Assembly: GCA_028386065.3 (NCBI GenBank)
Contig: JAKUCV010006155.1
Coordinates: 1-64,000, forward strand
Direction of reading: 5' to 3'
DNA: 64,000 bases
From: Turnera subulata
Lineage: Eukaryota > Streptophyta > Magnoliopsida > Malpighiales > Passifloraceae
Made by a program: the position numbers and the translations under genes. Below are positions 1-13,252 of this stretch, one piece after another. The first letter of the stretch is position 1. Each line of letters starts with the position of its first letter. Under the pieces are notes generated by a model. The model saw only the letters and a program-made list of their open reading frames with translations, ran no database searches and had not been told where the DNA came from.

Positions 1-1890
1 TGGGTATAACACCAATACCCAGAAACTTGAAGCTTCTCAACGATCAGCTCCGTTCAGTTTGTAGAGCTTGAAGAGAAGAACAACATACTGAAATTTCATC
101 AAGATCGGACTTCGTTTGCTATCCGATCAAGGCTTGCAAAGAGTTGAAACACACCCCCTTTTCTTCCTCTTCTCTCGTCAAAACTCTCTGCCTCTCCTCT
201 TTTTTTTTTCTTTTTTGTGTTTTTGCTGCTCGTCAATCGCTGCCCACTCCTCTCTCTTCTTTTATTTTTTCTTCTTTTGTGTCAAGTGGTGGGCCCATGT
301 GTGTTTGGACCCACCCACTCAACAGCTTTTTTATTTGGTACGAGGTGTTTTATGGGTTTTATTTTTTTCCTTTTTTTTTTCTTTTCTCGAGTGACAAAAC
401 GTGACCCGTTACTGCTTTGCAGCTTAATTACGCTTTTGACGTTATCGTGAAAGCCTCTCTAATTATTGGGTCCTAGAAATCAACAACTGGACATAACAGC
501 GTTCTTACTTCTTTAACTTTCGATGGAGCCATTTGCTAAGCTATGGCAGCTGACTAAATGGCACGTGATGCCTTTAGCTATCTTCACTTATACTTTTCTT
601 TTAGTTGGGGAGGACGGAAGTATCTCGTCGTCATACGTTGAATTTAGATTTTTGTGACGGAACTCACAAGTTGCCTTTTTTTTTGTCGAACAAGTTGCCT
701 TTCTGATGATAATAATAAAAAATAATAATATACAGTTTGTTTGAGATGAAGTATCTTATATTATTATCTATTAATCATACTCTGAAGTCAAACCACTTGG
801 GTAATGTCCCGTGTCCTTGGAAGAAAACTAGAAATTAGTGTTGACCAAAAAAAAAAAAAAGGAATTAGTGGAACTTGCTAGGAAATTGCATATATTGGTA
901 TTGGTGATATCTAGTGGAATTTTTTTTCCTGAAATATTATTTGGAAGGATTTGCAGGAGTAGTGGACTAATGGCACCTGCTGCCAATTTGAGAACGTAAC
1001 ATGTGAAATAGGACTTTGCACGGGCCAAAATATCACGGATTGCGTGTCCCCCATTCTTTTTTTTTTTTTTTTTCTTGTTGAACGGATTTCGATTCGTGGA
1101 CCAAATGTGCAATTGCCTTTTGAGTTTCAGCCCGATTTGGAGTATACGCACGATCAGCAATTTATGTAAGTTGCTATAAATTTAATTCAAATTTAGATGT
1201 ATAATAGGTTATTCTTTATTATCTTTCTTGTTATCCAAATTTCAATTATTATATATTTTTTTTAAAAAAATCTTTTTGAAAATTATAATAGTTTTCGAAT
1301 TAGTTGGCAAGCCATTAGGTTGCGTTGGGAGTTCATAAAAAAAGAGGATCATATTAAGAGGCCATATCGTCCTTATTTGTCATATACCACGATGACAAAT
1401 AATATTGAAGAACAGCTGCTTCGTTAAAAAAGGGAAAAAAAAGATGGCATGTTGGACCAGCTGCTTCAAGCCATCGTCGTATTCCCCTCGGGCGTCCCGT
1501 GTACATTTTAACAAAGTGGAAAAAAGTTCGCAATGATTTCACATCGCAGGCAAAACCTTACTACACATAGCATGACTATTTGTCAAAGAACAATCACTCA
1601 CTAGGAAATGAGTAGGTGGGGCGTAAAAATTTAATCTAAACTTGGCATTAATTTCTTTTCATGATAAGAAATTGAAGTTAATTTCTAACCAATGAGTGCA
1701 GTTCGAGTACGAAAAGAAGTTGAAGTTTCCCTTCAATCGCATGCAGTTTTTCTATAAATTTGCAGATTAAAAAAATATCTATTATTTTTTTTGACTCCTC
1801 CACCTAAGCCTTATAACACCAACAAACCAACGATTTTTTTTTCTTAAAAAAAAATAATCAAACTACCTGCCTGTGATATTTGGCTCATTT
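1..1890. other. Intergenic / distal upstream region of the HAK gene
   Basis: No gene is supported here. The stretch is AT-rich with pyrimidine runs near 190-260, 360-390 and 1057-1075. The open frames seen in it are low-complexity Leu/Phe/Ser translations of those runs. The first ~120 bases are less AT-rich and could belong to a transcript edge outside the window, but no coding frame or splice signal fixes that. Confidence 0.6.
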
Positions 1891-1895
1891 CTGCC

Positions 1896-1905
1896 TATAA
1901 ATTAA
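1896..1905 (+). promoter_or_regulatory. Candidate TATA box of the HAK5-like gene
   Basis: TATAAATTAA lies about 240 bases before the start codon at 2148, with a pyrimidine-rich stretch right after it (TCTTCTTCTTAC). That fits transcription starting near 1925-1940 and a leader of about 210 bases. A second TATA-like string (ATATATAG near 2112) is too close to the start codon to be a likely alternative. Confidence 0.45.
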
Positions 1906-2003
1906 TACATGCTCTTCTTCTTACACTTACACTTGTAACACCCTTCCCTAGACCGCATCGTCCCCAGCTTGGTGTGCCACACCCCTTTCTCTTAGGAGTT
2001 AGG

Positions 2004-2075
2004 ATGCTTCTCTTGTAGTGCACCGAGAGATAGCTGGAGAAAAAACTGTATCATTTTAGAAACTTTATGCTCTAG
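2004..2075 (+). promoter_or_regulatory. Two minimal upstream ORFs in the predicted HAK5 leader
   Basis: If transcription starts after the TATA box at 1896, the leader holds ATG-CTT-CTC-TTG-TAG (2004-2018) and ATG-CTC-TAG (2067-2075). These are uORFs of four and two codons before the main ATG at 2148. Such minimal uORFs can reduce or condition translation; that role here is inference. Confidence 0.35.
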
Positions 2076-2147
2076 GTTTTCTTGATCTTATTCTATAAAC
2101 ATAGACGCTACCATATATAGCTAGCTAGCAGTAATTGTGCGGAGAAA

Positions 2148-5100
2148 ATGCCTGACGATGTAGTACCTGTTTCCACTAGCACCGAAGAAAGCCAAGAAGA
2201 ATTTTCCCAACAACAACTCATCAATGGGAACAGATCACTCTCGTGGCGCAAGCTTCGCCGGCATGACTCCTTGGAAATAGAATCCGGCAAGTTTCACCGT
2301 CCTCATGGCCATGGCTCCAAGGTATATATATGTATATGCATGCCTCGGTATACTATAATATACACATATGATCTTCTTCAAGTAAGTTTGTTTGTTTTTT
2401 CCTGTATTTTATTAGGAGAACCCAAGTTGGTCAGTGATATTGCAACTAGCATTCCAGAGCATTGGGGTAGTTTACGGTGACATTGGCACTTCACCTTTGT
2501 ATGTGTATGCGAGCACCTTCTCCCATGGTATCAACCACAACGATGACATTTTGGGTGTCCTCTCTTTGATTTTCTATACACTCACCTTGATCCCCCTCAT
2601 CAAATACGTGCTTATTGTCTTGCGCGCTAATGATAACGGCGACGGTAAGTTCCATCTCCTCATCACTTAATGTTGAGAATTAATTAACAAAATAGATATT
2701 GATGTCTGCCGGTAACTGCGATAAACTTACTTTCGATGATAACACTGCGGGCAAAAGTAACAACGACGGCCTATATGTGCTTAATGTATTTTTGTGTACT
2801 GTTGATTTGCCAAATAATTATAATATATTCCTCAGGAGATCCATCAGTTAATTTAAAACAACGAGGCATAACAATTGTTTTACGTACCGTGCGAGTATTA
2901 TTATATGATTTCTGTGACATTGAATTTGATGAACCCACTTAGTTACTTAAACCTTTCTCAAACAAATCAAGAGAAACTGAACCAAGTACTGACTGGGTAA
3001 GAACTTAACTAGTTCAGGTTTGGATGAATTCGAAAAAGATTAACTACATCTTGTGATTAGTCAGTTGCACCCCACCAACTCCACACAGGAAATGTATACA
3101 TTAAACATCTAATGAAGAAACATAGCTGATGTTATGTGAGCGATTGGTCTCTTGGGGCGTCATTACAGAAACGATTTAAGATTAAATGAAGAAAATTCAT
3201 GGGGTTGCACAAAAAGAATTTTTGTTTTGGTTTAAGGATTAAACCCTCCACGTGAGTTCACTGGCATGTTGTGACAACCTATACTTCACCTTTCTCAAAA
3301 AAAAGTCTCGAATTAATAATGTTAAAGATGATATTATTATACCTTTTTCGTTTTAAAAAAGAACAAAGAAATATAATACTACTAACAAAAAGATTAAACA
3401 TTAATTTCAGGAGGGACTTTCGCGTTGTACTCGCTGATATGCCGATATGCCAAAGTAGGGTTGACTCCAAGCCAACAAGTTGAGGATTGCGATGTTTCCA
3501 ATTTCCAGTTGGAGTTGCCTAATAACAAGAGTTTTCGAAGAGCTTCAAAGCTGAAATCTAAGCTAGAAGGCAGCAAATTTGCAAAGTTCTTCCTTTTGTT
3601 TGCAACCATGGTCGGTACTTCGATGGTGATTGGAGATGGGGTCCTCACACCTTGCATTTCAGGTTTGTTCACATTTGATATGATCAATTCTATATATTAC
3701 ACTGGGCTTAATGCTTTCTTTACTAATTAAACTTTTTTCCACTTTGCATGTAATTATATAAATAGTGCATGGTCATTAATTTGATCATATAAGCTGTTTA
3801 AGTATATATAGTAGCTAGCTACTGTTTTTACCTTAGCAACAATCCGATGCCCCATTAATTACCTCGGTTGCAAAACTTGCCATATAGTAGTACATAATTA
3901 GTCTACTAACAAAAATGACAAATTAAAAAAATAATGAAAGGTAGCTAGCTGGCACCTCACAGTATATATATAGAATATACCTTCACTTTCGTCAAAGAAT
4001 CTCTTGTTTTTTCCACCTTTCTTTAATTATATTCCTAATAGGTAGGCTGATTAAATTAGCTCATAGTCCTATGATTCAATTTCTTTTGCAACTTGAAAGA
4101 GACAGCCCAAGACTTCCGTCTCCTGCTATCGTCATATTTATGACTTTTGATCTGACAAACTCGTATGCAATTACTGCAGTGTTATCTGCTGTTGGTGGGA
4201 TTAAGGAAGCTACAGAAGCAATGACTGAAGGTAAACCGCATTTGCCCCTTAAAAGTTAAGGGATCACAAACTATAATTGCAAAACATACATGTGATAATA
4301 CAATACTAGTAGCAATAATTTATTAGGGGATCTTTTAAGGGAATGGCGTGATTATAAAGTGTTGAAATTTGATCGCATTCCTTCTTATAAGTTATAAGTT
4401 ATAACCATACAAAGGGAAGAGGAAGACAAGAAAAAAAAAGAATAAAAACCAATAACAAATGTGAGATTACTTGCAATTGCATTCCCCGACTGGCTTACCA
4501 AAAAAAAGAAAAAGAAGAAGGAGAAGTTACCTTCCCCTCAAAGAAAAAGAATAACATTACCTTCCATCAAATTTTTTTTTTAGCATTTGCGTACCACATG
4601 TGATGTGAAAATGGAAAAAAAATTATTGAGACTATAGTGCGTAGATTATTTCAGGTGGCCCACGTTAAACGGAATCTTTTGGAATAATTTAAGCAATTAT
4701 TAGCTTCAGTATTGTGTTGTTGCCTCCTCCTCTACCTCCCTAGGAGTCATGAAACATGGTCAGATTAGGTGCATCTGATTTTTTTTAAAAATTAATCAAG
4801 CAGTCATTTCTTACATATTAAACTCTAGTCGATGTGCACTGCAATAGAATTTGTCGTCTCCTTGTAGTAACTGTAAGTTCCCCGCCACAGACGTATATGT
4901 ATCACAATAAAAATATCTCCTAATTTGATTTCACATCATTGATTAGAAAAAAATCAGTCACTTTCATCTACACGTCCCATCACCCGATCCTTGCTAGCTA
5001 GATTCTCACAGCATTGTCTTCTAAGGAATCTATCTCTCACAGCATTCATTTGGAAAAGAAAAACTACGATCACAAGTGATGGAGTTACTCATAGAAATTT

Positions 5101-7171
5101 TAAACACTTTGTTTACTACTTCACAAACGAGGACTAACACAATATTTTAATTCTTTTGCCAGGAAGGATTGTGTTGATATCAGTAGTTATCTTGGTCATC
5201 TTATTCATGGTTCAAAGATTTGGAACAGATAAAGTGGGTTACAGTTTCGCCCCAATAATTTGTGTTTGGTTCTCTTTAATCGGTGGAATTGGTGTCTACA
5301 ATTTCATCAAGTACGACCCGACAGTAATCAAAGCCCTGAACCCTGCATACATAGTGGACTATTTCAACAGAAACAAAAAAGAGGCATGGATTTCCCTCGG
5401 TGGCATCGTCCTTGCCATAACAGGTTCTTATATATACACTTTCCTCTTAGAGATCAATAGTTGCTAAAAACACATGATAGCTGCTTTTATGGTCTTATTA
5501 ATTGAACAATATGGTTTTGCTTTTGGTGCAGGAACTGAAGCATTATTTGCTGATGTTGGTCACTTCACAGTTCGGTCAATACAAATTAGTATGTGCACCG
5601 TCACGTACCCAGCCCTCGTATGGGCGTATACTGGTCAGGCCGCCTTTCTTAGGAAGCACAACGATCTTGTCCCAGATACATTCTTCAAATCTGTACCAGG
5701 TCTTGCCTCGTAATTTTTGTTCAAATTCTTTCCTGCTTATTTCATCAGTGATTTTTTTTTTCCTTCTTAGAATTATGTAGTTACTATATATATATATATT
5801 TATTCTTTAGTATCTGGCTGATTGACAATTTGAGGTTGTTACTTGATGATATAGATGCTTTGTACTGGCCAATGTTTGTGGTTGCTGTATTGGCATCAAT
5901 TATTGCAAGTCAAGCCATGATTTCGGGGACCTTCTCCATTATTCAACAATCATTGGCACTTGGATGTTTCCCTCGAGTTAAAGTAGTGCACACCTCAACT
6001 AAGCATGAAGGGCAAGTCTACATTCCTGAAGTTAATTACCTTCTTATGCTGGCTTGCGTGGCAGTCACCGTTGGCTTTAAAAATACTACAAAGATAGGCA
6101 ATGCATACGGTAAATGTTCATAATCCTTCACATTTTTAAGTCTTGTCCTCAATCAATCTGGTCAACTTAAAGTATATGGTTTGTTTACTGGTCCAGTTTA
6201 TAATTCGATTATTACTTGCAGGGATCGCGGTAGTGTTTGTAATGACTCTGACATCATCATTCCTAGTACTCATCATGTTAATGATATGGAAGACCAATAT
6301 ACTATTGGTTATAGGCTATGTGCTAACGATTGGCACTGTGGAGCTGGTCTATTTGAGTTCTGTCCTCTACAAATTTGATCAAGGAGGGTATCTACCATTA
6401 GCCTTTGCAGCTTTGTTAATGACCATCATGTACGTGTGGAATGATGTTTACAGGAGGAAGTACTATTACGAACTCGATCACAAGATCTCAGCAAGTACGC
6501 TAAAGGAAGTAGCCACCGAGACCAACTTCACAAGGCTCCCTGGACTTGCCATGTTCTACTCCGAACTTGTTCAGGGTATACCGCCCATTTTCAAGCACTA
6601 TGTGGAAAATGTGCCTGCATTGCACTCTGTCCTTGTCTTTGTATCCATCAAATCACTCCCAATTGGGAAGGTTTCGCCGGAAGAGCGGTTCCTCTTCCGG
6701 AGAGTGGAGCCGAAGGGGCTCAACATGTTTCGTTGCGTTGCGAGGTACGGGTACAAGGATGTGCGGAATGAGCAGGAGCCTTTTGAGAGATTGTTAGTGG
6801 AAAAGCTGAAAGAGTTCATCCGAGATGACTATTGGTTAACCCACATTCCTAATATTGTGAAGGATGATGAAGAATTGGATAATGAACCGGGAAAAGAAAA
6901 TGGTAACATGAAGCAAGCTGATATTGAACTAGAGAAGCTACAAGAAGAGGTAGACAGAGATGTTGAGGTGCTTGATAAAGCATGCCGTGCAGGTGTTGTT
7001 CACTTGATTGGCGAAAATGAAGTGATTGCAAGGCAAGGAGCTGGGCTTGGGAAAAGAATTTTGATTGACTATGCATACAATTTCCTGAAGAAAAATTTGA
7101 GACAAAGTGACAAAGTGTTTGACATTCCACACAAGCGCATGCTCAAGGTGGGGATGACTTACGAGCTTTAA
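2148..7171 (+). CDS. HAK5: HAK5-type high-affinity K+ transporter (KUP/HAK/KT family)
   Basis: A plasma-membrane K+ (H+-coupled) transporter of the kind used for root K+ uptake at low external K+. Eight exons join in frame: 2148-2321, 2416-2644, 3411-3662, 4180-4230, 5163-5423, 5532-5699, 5855-6109, 6222-7171. All introns are GT-AG, total 779 aa, close to the usual ~785 aa of HAK5 proteins. Family blocks are visible in order: [115 protein letters not shown], and the C-terminal VGMTYEL shared with Arabidopsis HAK5. About 12 membrane segments are followed by a long cytosolic tail. The start at 2148 gives the expected short hydrophilic N-terminus with [14 protein letters not shown]. No break was found. 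AATAAA lies at 7293-7298. The KUP family call is secure; the HAK5 clade call is from motif similarity. Confidence 0.93.
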
Positions 7172-7298
7172 TTAGTACGCACTACAGAGAGGAGCAACAT
7201 AGGGTTTTACTATGAAGACGTAGTATGTGTGAAAGGGAAGACGAATGAAGAACCAATCTAATTTGTAAATTAAGAGAGAGGACAAATATTAGAATAAA

Positions 7299-7890
7299 TG
7301 ATTATGAATGCTAAGATAAGTTAATCCAAGTCATGCTGGCAATCCTGAAACTCAGCCCCCCGATCCGTTTGTGGAATTGGGCAATTTCTTATTTCTTGTT
7401 TGTTAACGTGTAACTATTCTGAAATCAGACCATATATATTACAATATAATTATATTATGATCGTTTTGATGGTTTATGACGATGTTTAGGCAAATGATCG
7501 AGCTAAATAAACTAAAAGTCAAAACTGAAAAGGACTCGGAAGCAGAAGAAGACGGATTATATCTTAGAGCAAAGGCAGAAAAAAGGAACAATAAAGCTCG
7601 AAAAACGAAGGGAAAACAGAAGACCAACAGGGTTCTGTGTGTGGGAAATGGAAGGATTAACTTTGAATTCCTCGGTAATATAATGAGGAGGAAATACTAT
7701 ATTTTCATCAAATTTTTTAGTAATAATTGGATGATGACAACCTTAAAGGAAATGGGCCTGCACACTATTTTAAATAAGATTTCACCTATAGAAAGTAATG
7801 CCGTGATTTTCAAAATAGTCTAATTTCTGTGAATGTATCATTTCAGTATGCGAATTTTATAACTTGAAATCAACGAAAATGGTGTAACAC
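7299..7890. other. Intergenic region downstream of HAK5
   Basis: AT-rich sequence with no supported gene. A 115-codon frame at 7476-7823 is Lys/Glu-rich with no recognisable domain and is treated as chance. Confidence 0.6.
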
Positions 7891-7898
7891 GATATGGG

Positions 7899-8080
7899 TA
7901 GGGAAGAGCAAACGGTCGGTTTGGTACCAACCGTGCCGATTTTCAGATCGGTAGTAGTGTACCGAATAGCCCTCGTACCGACATGTGCCGTGCCGAACTA
8001 CTTGAAATACCAAACTGTACCGAATCGAAGTGTGCCGACCTCGGTACGGTCGGTATAGTGCCATACCGATTTCCGATAGT
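7899..8080 (+). repeat. Left subterminal repeat region of the hAT element
   Basis: Within about 180 bases of the left end, short CCGA/TCGG motifs (CGGTCGGT, ACCGA, GCCGAC) occur many times in both orientations. The right end has the same pattern. Clustered subterminal motifs are known transposase-binding sites in plant hAT elements such as Ac; binding here is inferred. Confidence 0.65.
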
Positions 8081-8149
8081 AGGAATTACCCACAGGTAGA
8101 ACACAAAATACAGATTCATCAATTTTTTTAAGGTCTAAAAAAAAGGCAA

Positions 8150-8450
8150 ACACCCATCAATATAGCTATAATCTATAGTCAAACCATAAATATAGTTATA
8201 ATCCATCCCTAATCCATATTCATAAACAAAATATAGTCATAATACATCCATTATCCATAAACAAAATATACCCGTAATCAGTCCCATGAAGTTGAAACTA
8301 CAAAAGTTAATCAATCCATGAAGTTCAAACTCCATACGCTAAGCATGCACAAAGGCAAAAAACATATCCATAGCCAACCATAAAGTTCAAAAACAGCATA
8401 CGCTAAGAATGCACAAAAGGCTAGCAACATATCCATTAATAAGTTCTTAA
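8150..8450. repeat. Degenerate internal repeats in the 3' flank of the hAT transposase
   Basis: Two repeat themes are visible: AACCATAAATATAG / AACAAAATATAGTCATAATCCAT units at about 8180-8280, and a longer unit with CATGAAGTTCAAA ... CATACGCTAAG.ATGCACAAA at about 8310-8350 and 8380-8420. They are noncoding. Confidence 0.5.
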
Positions 8451-9080
8451 ATACATTTTCTTCCCAAATCACAATTGTTGCCCATCATCAACACTTCACC
8501 ATTGCCAAAACCAACCTGCAGGAGAAAATTCAAAAAAAGAAACCATGATTTAATATATTATAACTTGAAAAGAAAATATCATAATGATTAAGTTACTGGA
8601 AAAGAAAGCTAAATACATACTGTTTTCCAAAACTTTATTGAAACCTATAATTATGAAAGGAAAATCCATAAATAACAACCTATGCATAAATAGCAAAAAA
8701 TTAGATAGAATTTTAAGAGAGATAAATCTGCACATTTACATAGAGAGATTTACCAGCAGTTGATGGAGAATGACTTCAACATTCAAACTTCGATAGTTTG
8801 ATGATCTTGCAGCAACAACTCGACCATTTCTTGCAAAAGAGAAAATTAATTACTGTAAGCCATGAACCATCATTGTCTTAATTTAAGTTAGAACTTAAAA
8901 TTATAAATAAAGCAAAATACAAGGTTGAATTACCTTTCTCAAGTCTCTCAATGTTTGCTGCAGGTTCATCAAGATCAAACTCCTCTTTGTAATCAGGAAT
9001 TCTAGCTCGCATCCAATCTTGTCCATAAATAAGAGCTTGCACAATTTTTGGGCTAAAAGAAATCCTATATGGATCGATAA

Positions 9081-11333
9081 TGTGATACCCCAAGTACACC
9101 CTAGAATATAGAGAAGTATTTACATGATGAGAACCGGATGTAGCTTGGCCTTCCGGGACGTTTGAGTAGGTTGGAGTAGGTATCCGAGAGAAAGTGGATA
9201 GTGTTAATAGTGTTGGTGTGCACTGGTATGGGTTTAGGCTCGGTAACATGTGCTGGTGTCGGATTGAGAGTAATGGTGAGTATAGCTTGGCCTAGAGCAC
9301 TCAAGTGGGTTCGTAGTGATCCGATGGCACGGGTTGGCCTAGTTTGGTGTCCCGAGTGCTCGATTCATCTTATCGGTCAACAAATGGTGGGAAATATTAG
9401 GAATGTGATTATTTGGTGCAATAGATTCATTAGAGGCACGATTTTCCAAGGGGATTATTGGTTGGCTCGATTTGGTGCAAAATAGAGCACAACCGGGGCA
9501 ATGGTGTGCCCGTCGGTGCACAATTGGGCTCGATGAGGGTAAATATGTAATTGGCCAAACTGACCAATCAGAATGAGACATGTGGCTCGGAAACAAGCTG
9601 CTGATGGTTTGGGTGTGCAAGCTAGCAGGTTGGTTGCCACAAACTAATTGGATGGGAAACAAGCATGAGGTGGCACCAACTTGGTGCAAGTGGCACCAAG
9701 TTGGCAAGTGTGCCAAGTAGGTGCTTGGTCACCTACTTACCATCACTTAAGGGGTGAAACTAGGCACCTCTCACTCATTCTGATCAGAACCAAATCGTGA
9801 TAGGTGTGAGAGAAAGAGAGAAAGAGAGAAAAGAGGGGAAAGGAGGAGAGGTGAGCCTAGGGGTTCTGCTCTCGGCCAGACAGACCCCTGGCCACTAAAA
9901 TGAGGATTTCAACCAAACCACCTGTTGGAATTGAGTGAAACCAAAGCCACAAGTTAGATAACTTCCATAGCGTTAATTGGGCACCGGTTTGGTGGATTTG
10001 GAAGCTGAAAAGAGAGAGTTATGCGCTCTCCAAGTTCATTGTTCCGAAACATACCTGCTGCAGGAACCCGAGTTTCTGTAGGAGCCATATCTGGAGCTAG
10101 AGAGCTTAGAATTGAGTGTTATTAGTGGTTATGGAAATATAGGAGGCATGGCTACAACTTTTATGTTGATGCCCAAGGCTGGTTCAGCCTGTAGGTACGT
10201 GTTTAACCTCGGTGAATTTTCTGCTGGTGCAGGGCAGATCCTACCCGAGTTGCTGTAAGGATGATTTGTGTGATTGAATTGTGGTTTATATTCTATATTT
10301 GCTATGTTGTGCTGTGATGTATACTTATGTGTTTGTAACAGGGCAGTAAGAACCCTTGATGCCCAAGGGTCTTAAAGGGAACAATTGGATGACCTTGATG
10401 TGCCTAATGGCTTCATTGATGTGTTTAATGGCTAGGTAAGTTTGGTTGCCATAATATGATGGTTGATGGCGCTAGCTTGTTGGTTGATGACCCAATATGC
10501 TATTTGATGGCACCAATGGTGCAAAGTTGATGATAAGATGATGATGCCTTGGCTTGTTGACGAGTCCGATAATCAGGTTGTGCATTTTATGCATTACATA
10601 TGCATCCATGATATTGGCATAAGATGATATTGATGTTGATGATGGACCCTGCAGTGCCCTGGGCTACTTGGTAATATAAGATGATGGTGGGGTTATACTG
10701 GCGCCGTGTGTGGATTGGTAGCAAGTCACGAGCACTTCCCGTGGCTGTGGGCTAAGGAGTAACATGTTGGTAAAGGCTACCAGATCACGCAGGTAGGCTT
10801 AGTACAACCTCATGATAGCTTACCCGTGGGCTGATCACGGTGCATTGATGTAAAGCTGTTGGATGTTGTTGCCTCTTGTGTGTGTCATTGTTGTTGCTTG
10901 TATGGTCACCTGCTTATTGAGTTAGTGGACTCTCCCCCTATTTCCTCCCCTTGTCCTACAGGTACGAGATTGAGTGCGCGGGTTGTAGGATGATGGGTAT
11001 AGCCGAGTCGGACTCTTTTATAAATTGCTTGTATTGGATTATATATGAAGGTTATGTCTTTGTGTAGCAAGTGCTAGTGCCTCTATCTAGCGTTGGTTTA
11101 ATTTCATTAGTGGATTTGTCTTTATTAATGGATTTAATTACTTTTTATTATCGTTGCTGCCTTTGCATTTGTTTGTTGGTACGCCTCCATTTACGCTGCG
11201 CATATGAGGTTGGTAACCCGCGAAGCAGAGGCAACGAGCTTCTGGTTAAGTTGACAAAAGGCCTTTGGGTGCCTTGTGGCACATGGTGGGTGCGCAAGGT
11301 ACCTGGCCGTTCGCGCTTAGCGGGGGCGTGACA
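9081..11333 (+). repeat. 5' LTR of the nested non-autonomous element
   Basis: Starts TGTGATACCCC and ends GGGCGTGACA. Compared with the 3' LTR it has scattered substitutions and an extra ~20 bp near 9675-9695 (an internal repeat of a GTGGCACCAA unit). An open frame of 86 codons at 11071-11331 recurs at 15229-15489 because it lies in both LTRs; it has no recognisable domain. Confidence 0.92.
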
Positions 11334-11337
11334 GAAT

Positions 11338-11349
11338 TGGTAGCAGAGC
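11338..11349 (+). other. Primer-binding site of the nested LTR element
   Basis: TGGTAGCAGAGC begins four bases after the 5' LTR. It differs by one base from the common plant primer site TGGTATCAGAGC, complementary to the 3' end of initiator tRNA-Met. Confidence 0.8.
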
Positions 11350-13239
11350 AGTTTTGTCGAGTATGTGTTGTTTAGAAAGTGTTTGATGTCTTGCATTTCG
11401 CTTCCAAAACATGTGATAGTTGTGGTAAAGGAGCTTGTTTTCGTGATAGAGTTAGAAGTCTATGTCTTTGGGGTGTGGTTATGTAATTTTGCTAAAGGGG
11501 CATAGGTTGTTAAGTCTTTTGGCTGGTACCCATCGAGTTAGAGGTTGTGGTTTGGTGAGAGGCGTTTGTTTTAATTATGTGCTTTATGTGTGTTATATGT
11601 TGTTGTGTTTTTATATTTGCTTGATGTGTAGTTCAGGAAAATCGTGGACAGGTTATAATGGTATGGAGCAGTTGGAAATAAAGTGCTAAGGGAAGTAAGT
11701 AGATGGTTTTGTGGATTTAATGGAGGGTGTGTGACCGTGGAATAAGATTAATGATGGATCGAGATAGTTTGAACCAAAGTAAAATTGAGGTACGAGAAAA
11801 GAAGTTTGTGAGAGGATGTGTGAGTATAAAGGGGTGACATTGTAGTTTGCGAGTCATAACTCGGCATTAGTAAAGGAAGGGTAGTAGATAGTGATGTAGA
11901 ACCTTAGGATGAGTAAGGTATAGAGGAACGGCTGGTGATTGTTGTTTCAAAGTTTGTAATTGAAGGATGATTCATGTTCATGTTAGGCTTTTAAAGTGCT
12001 TTAAGTAGTAAGGGGAAAAGATAACGTTTACGAGTGTTTTGGGTATAGAGTAAGGCTGACATCCTAGATTACCTAGAGTTGGTTGAGATTAGTTGAAGTG
12101 AGAATATGGAGTGTAAAGGATCGAAGAGGTATATGGAAGGATTTGAGCACGAGCATGAAGTATTGTGTATCTTTGTGAGTTATCCACCTAATCACAAAGA
12201 AGAAGTATCTTGTTATAGGAAACCCTTGAGTTTAGTAATGTTTGGAAGTAGATATTAAGTTTAGAGGTCGAGTTATTCAGAGAAAGAATATGAAGTTGAT
12301 GTGTAAGCGGAGTTGCACTGCGGAAGCATGGTTGGCTTGAGATGCAAATAGGCTTACGGTTGTTCGATTGGCCCGAGTGAGATATTTTGGTGGCTCAGTT
12401 GGTGCAATTAGTATGCTTGGGCATGCATTAGTGTGCATATGTGTGGGTGTAGTGTTCTTCAAGCCTAGTTGGGGCAATTGGCCTGGTTGACGGATTAAAG
12501 TGCTAGTGCACCCATGAGTGTGCGAATAGAGCATTTCGTGGTCCGGTTGGGGTAATTGGCCTTATTGGACAATTGGCATCGTAATGTGCGGATAGTGCAC
12601 TATAGTGGTGTGAATAAGATGTAGAAGTTATTAGTGATGAGAGAATGAGTAGATGGGTTAAAGTAGTTTATTCAGTGATGTATCATATGGAGAACTTAAG
12701 TGGAGACTTAAGTGGTTACATTTGGAAGGCTAACAGTACACTGCAAAGTTTTGTTCACTTGGACAATGTGGCCCCAATTTATAACTTTTTGCAATTATTG
12801 TTTTGAAAATATTTTTAAAGGCATGAATTAAGCAAGTTTGGCATAAGTACTGTTTAGCCTATCCATTTGTACTGTAATGAGAAGTGATGGACAGTTGAGA
12901 GAACTATAATCTATAAGATTGTGGTTGAGTTGTGAAACGGATTATAATGAGATGTGACCATGAGAGAGTATTGGATGTATATAGACAAAATGAACTTGTC
13001 ATTTGAGGTTTCTAAGTGAGGAGTTGAGGTTGAAGGCTATGAATTTCGAGGTAAACAAGTTGGAGATATATTAGACTGAGTTATCACTTGAGTACCAGGA
13101 TTGAGATATAGCGGGAGGAATATGGAGTAATAGAATAGCAAATGAGATTGTTTGGGAAGATGATTGGAAGTTACAGGAAAGAATTGATATTGGCTTTGAG
13201 GTTATAGTGGCTCCTGAATTTCGAGGACAAAATTCCTTG

Positions 13240-13249
13240 AAGGAGGGGA
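13240..13249 (+). other. Polypurine tract of the nested LTR element
   Basis: AAGGAGGGGA lies just before the 3' LTR start at 13253, the expected site for plus-strand priming. Confidence 0.75.
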
Positions 13250-13252
13250 TGA

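Noticed and set aside
116..450. Three overlapping open frames of 77-92 codons
   Set aside because: They are translations of T-rich runs (poly-Phe/Leu/Ser), mutually overlapping, with no domain or splice logic.
7476..7823. 115-codon plus-strand frame after HAK5
   Set aside because: Lys/Glu-rich low complexity, no family resemblance, in AT-rich spacer.
8150..8450. CRISPR-like short repeats
   Set aside because: Irregular, diverged repeats inside a plant hAT transposon; no regular spacers and a eukaryotic context.
11071..11331. 86-codon frame, also present at 15229-15489
   Set aside because: Present twice only because it lies in both LTRs of the nested element; no domain.
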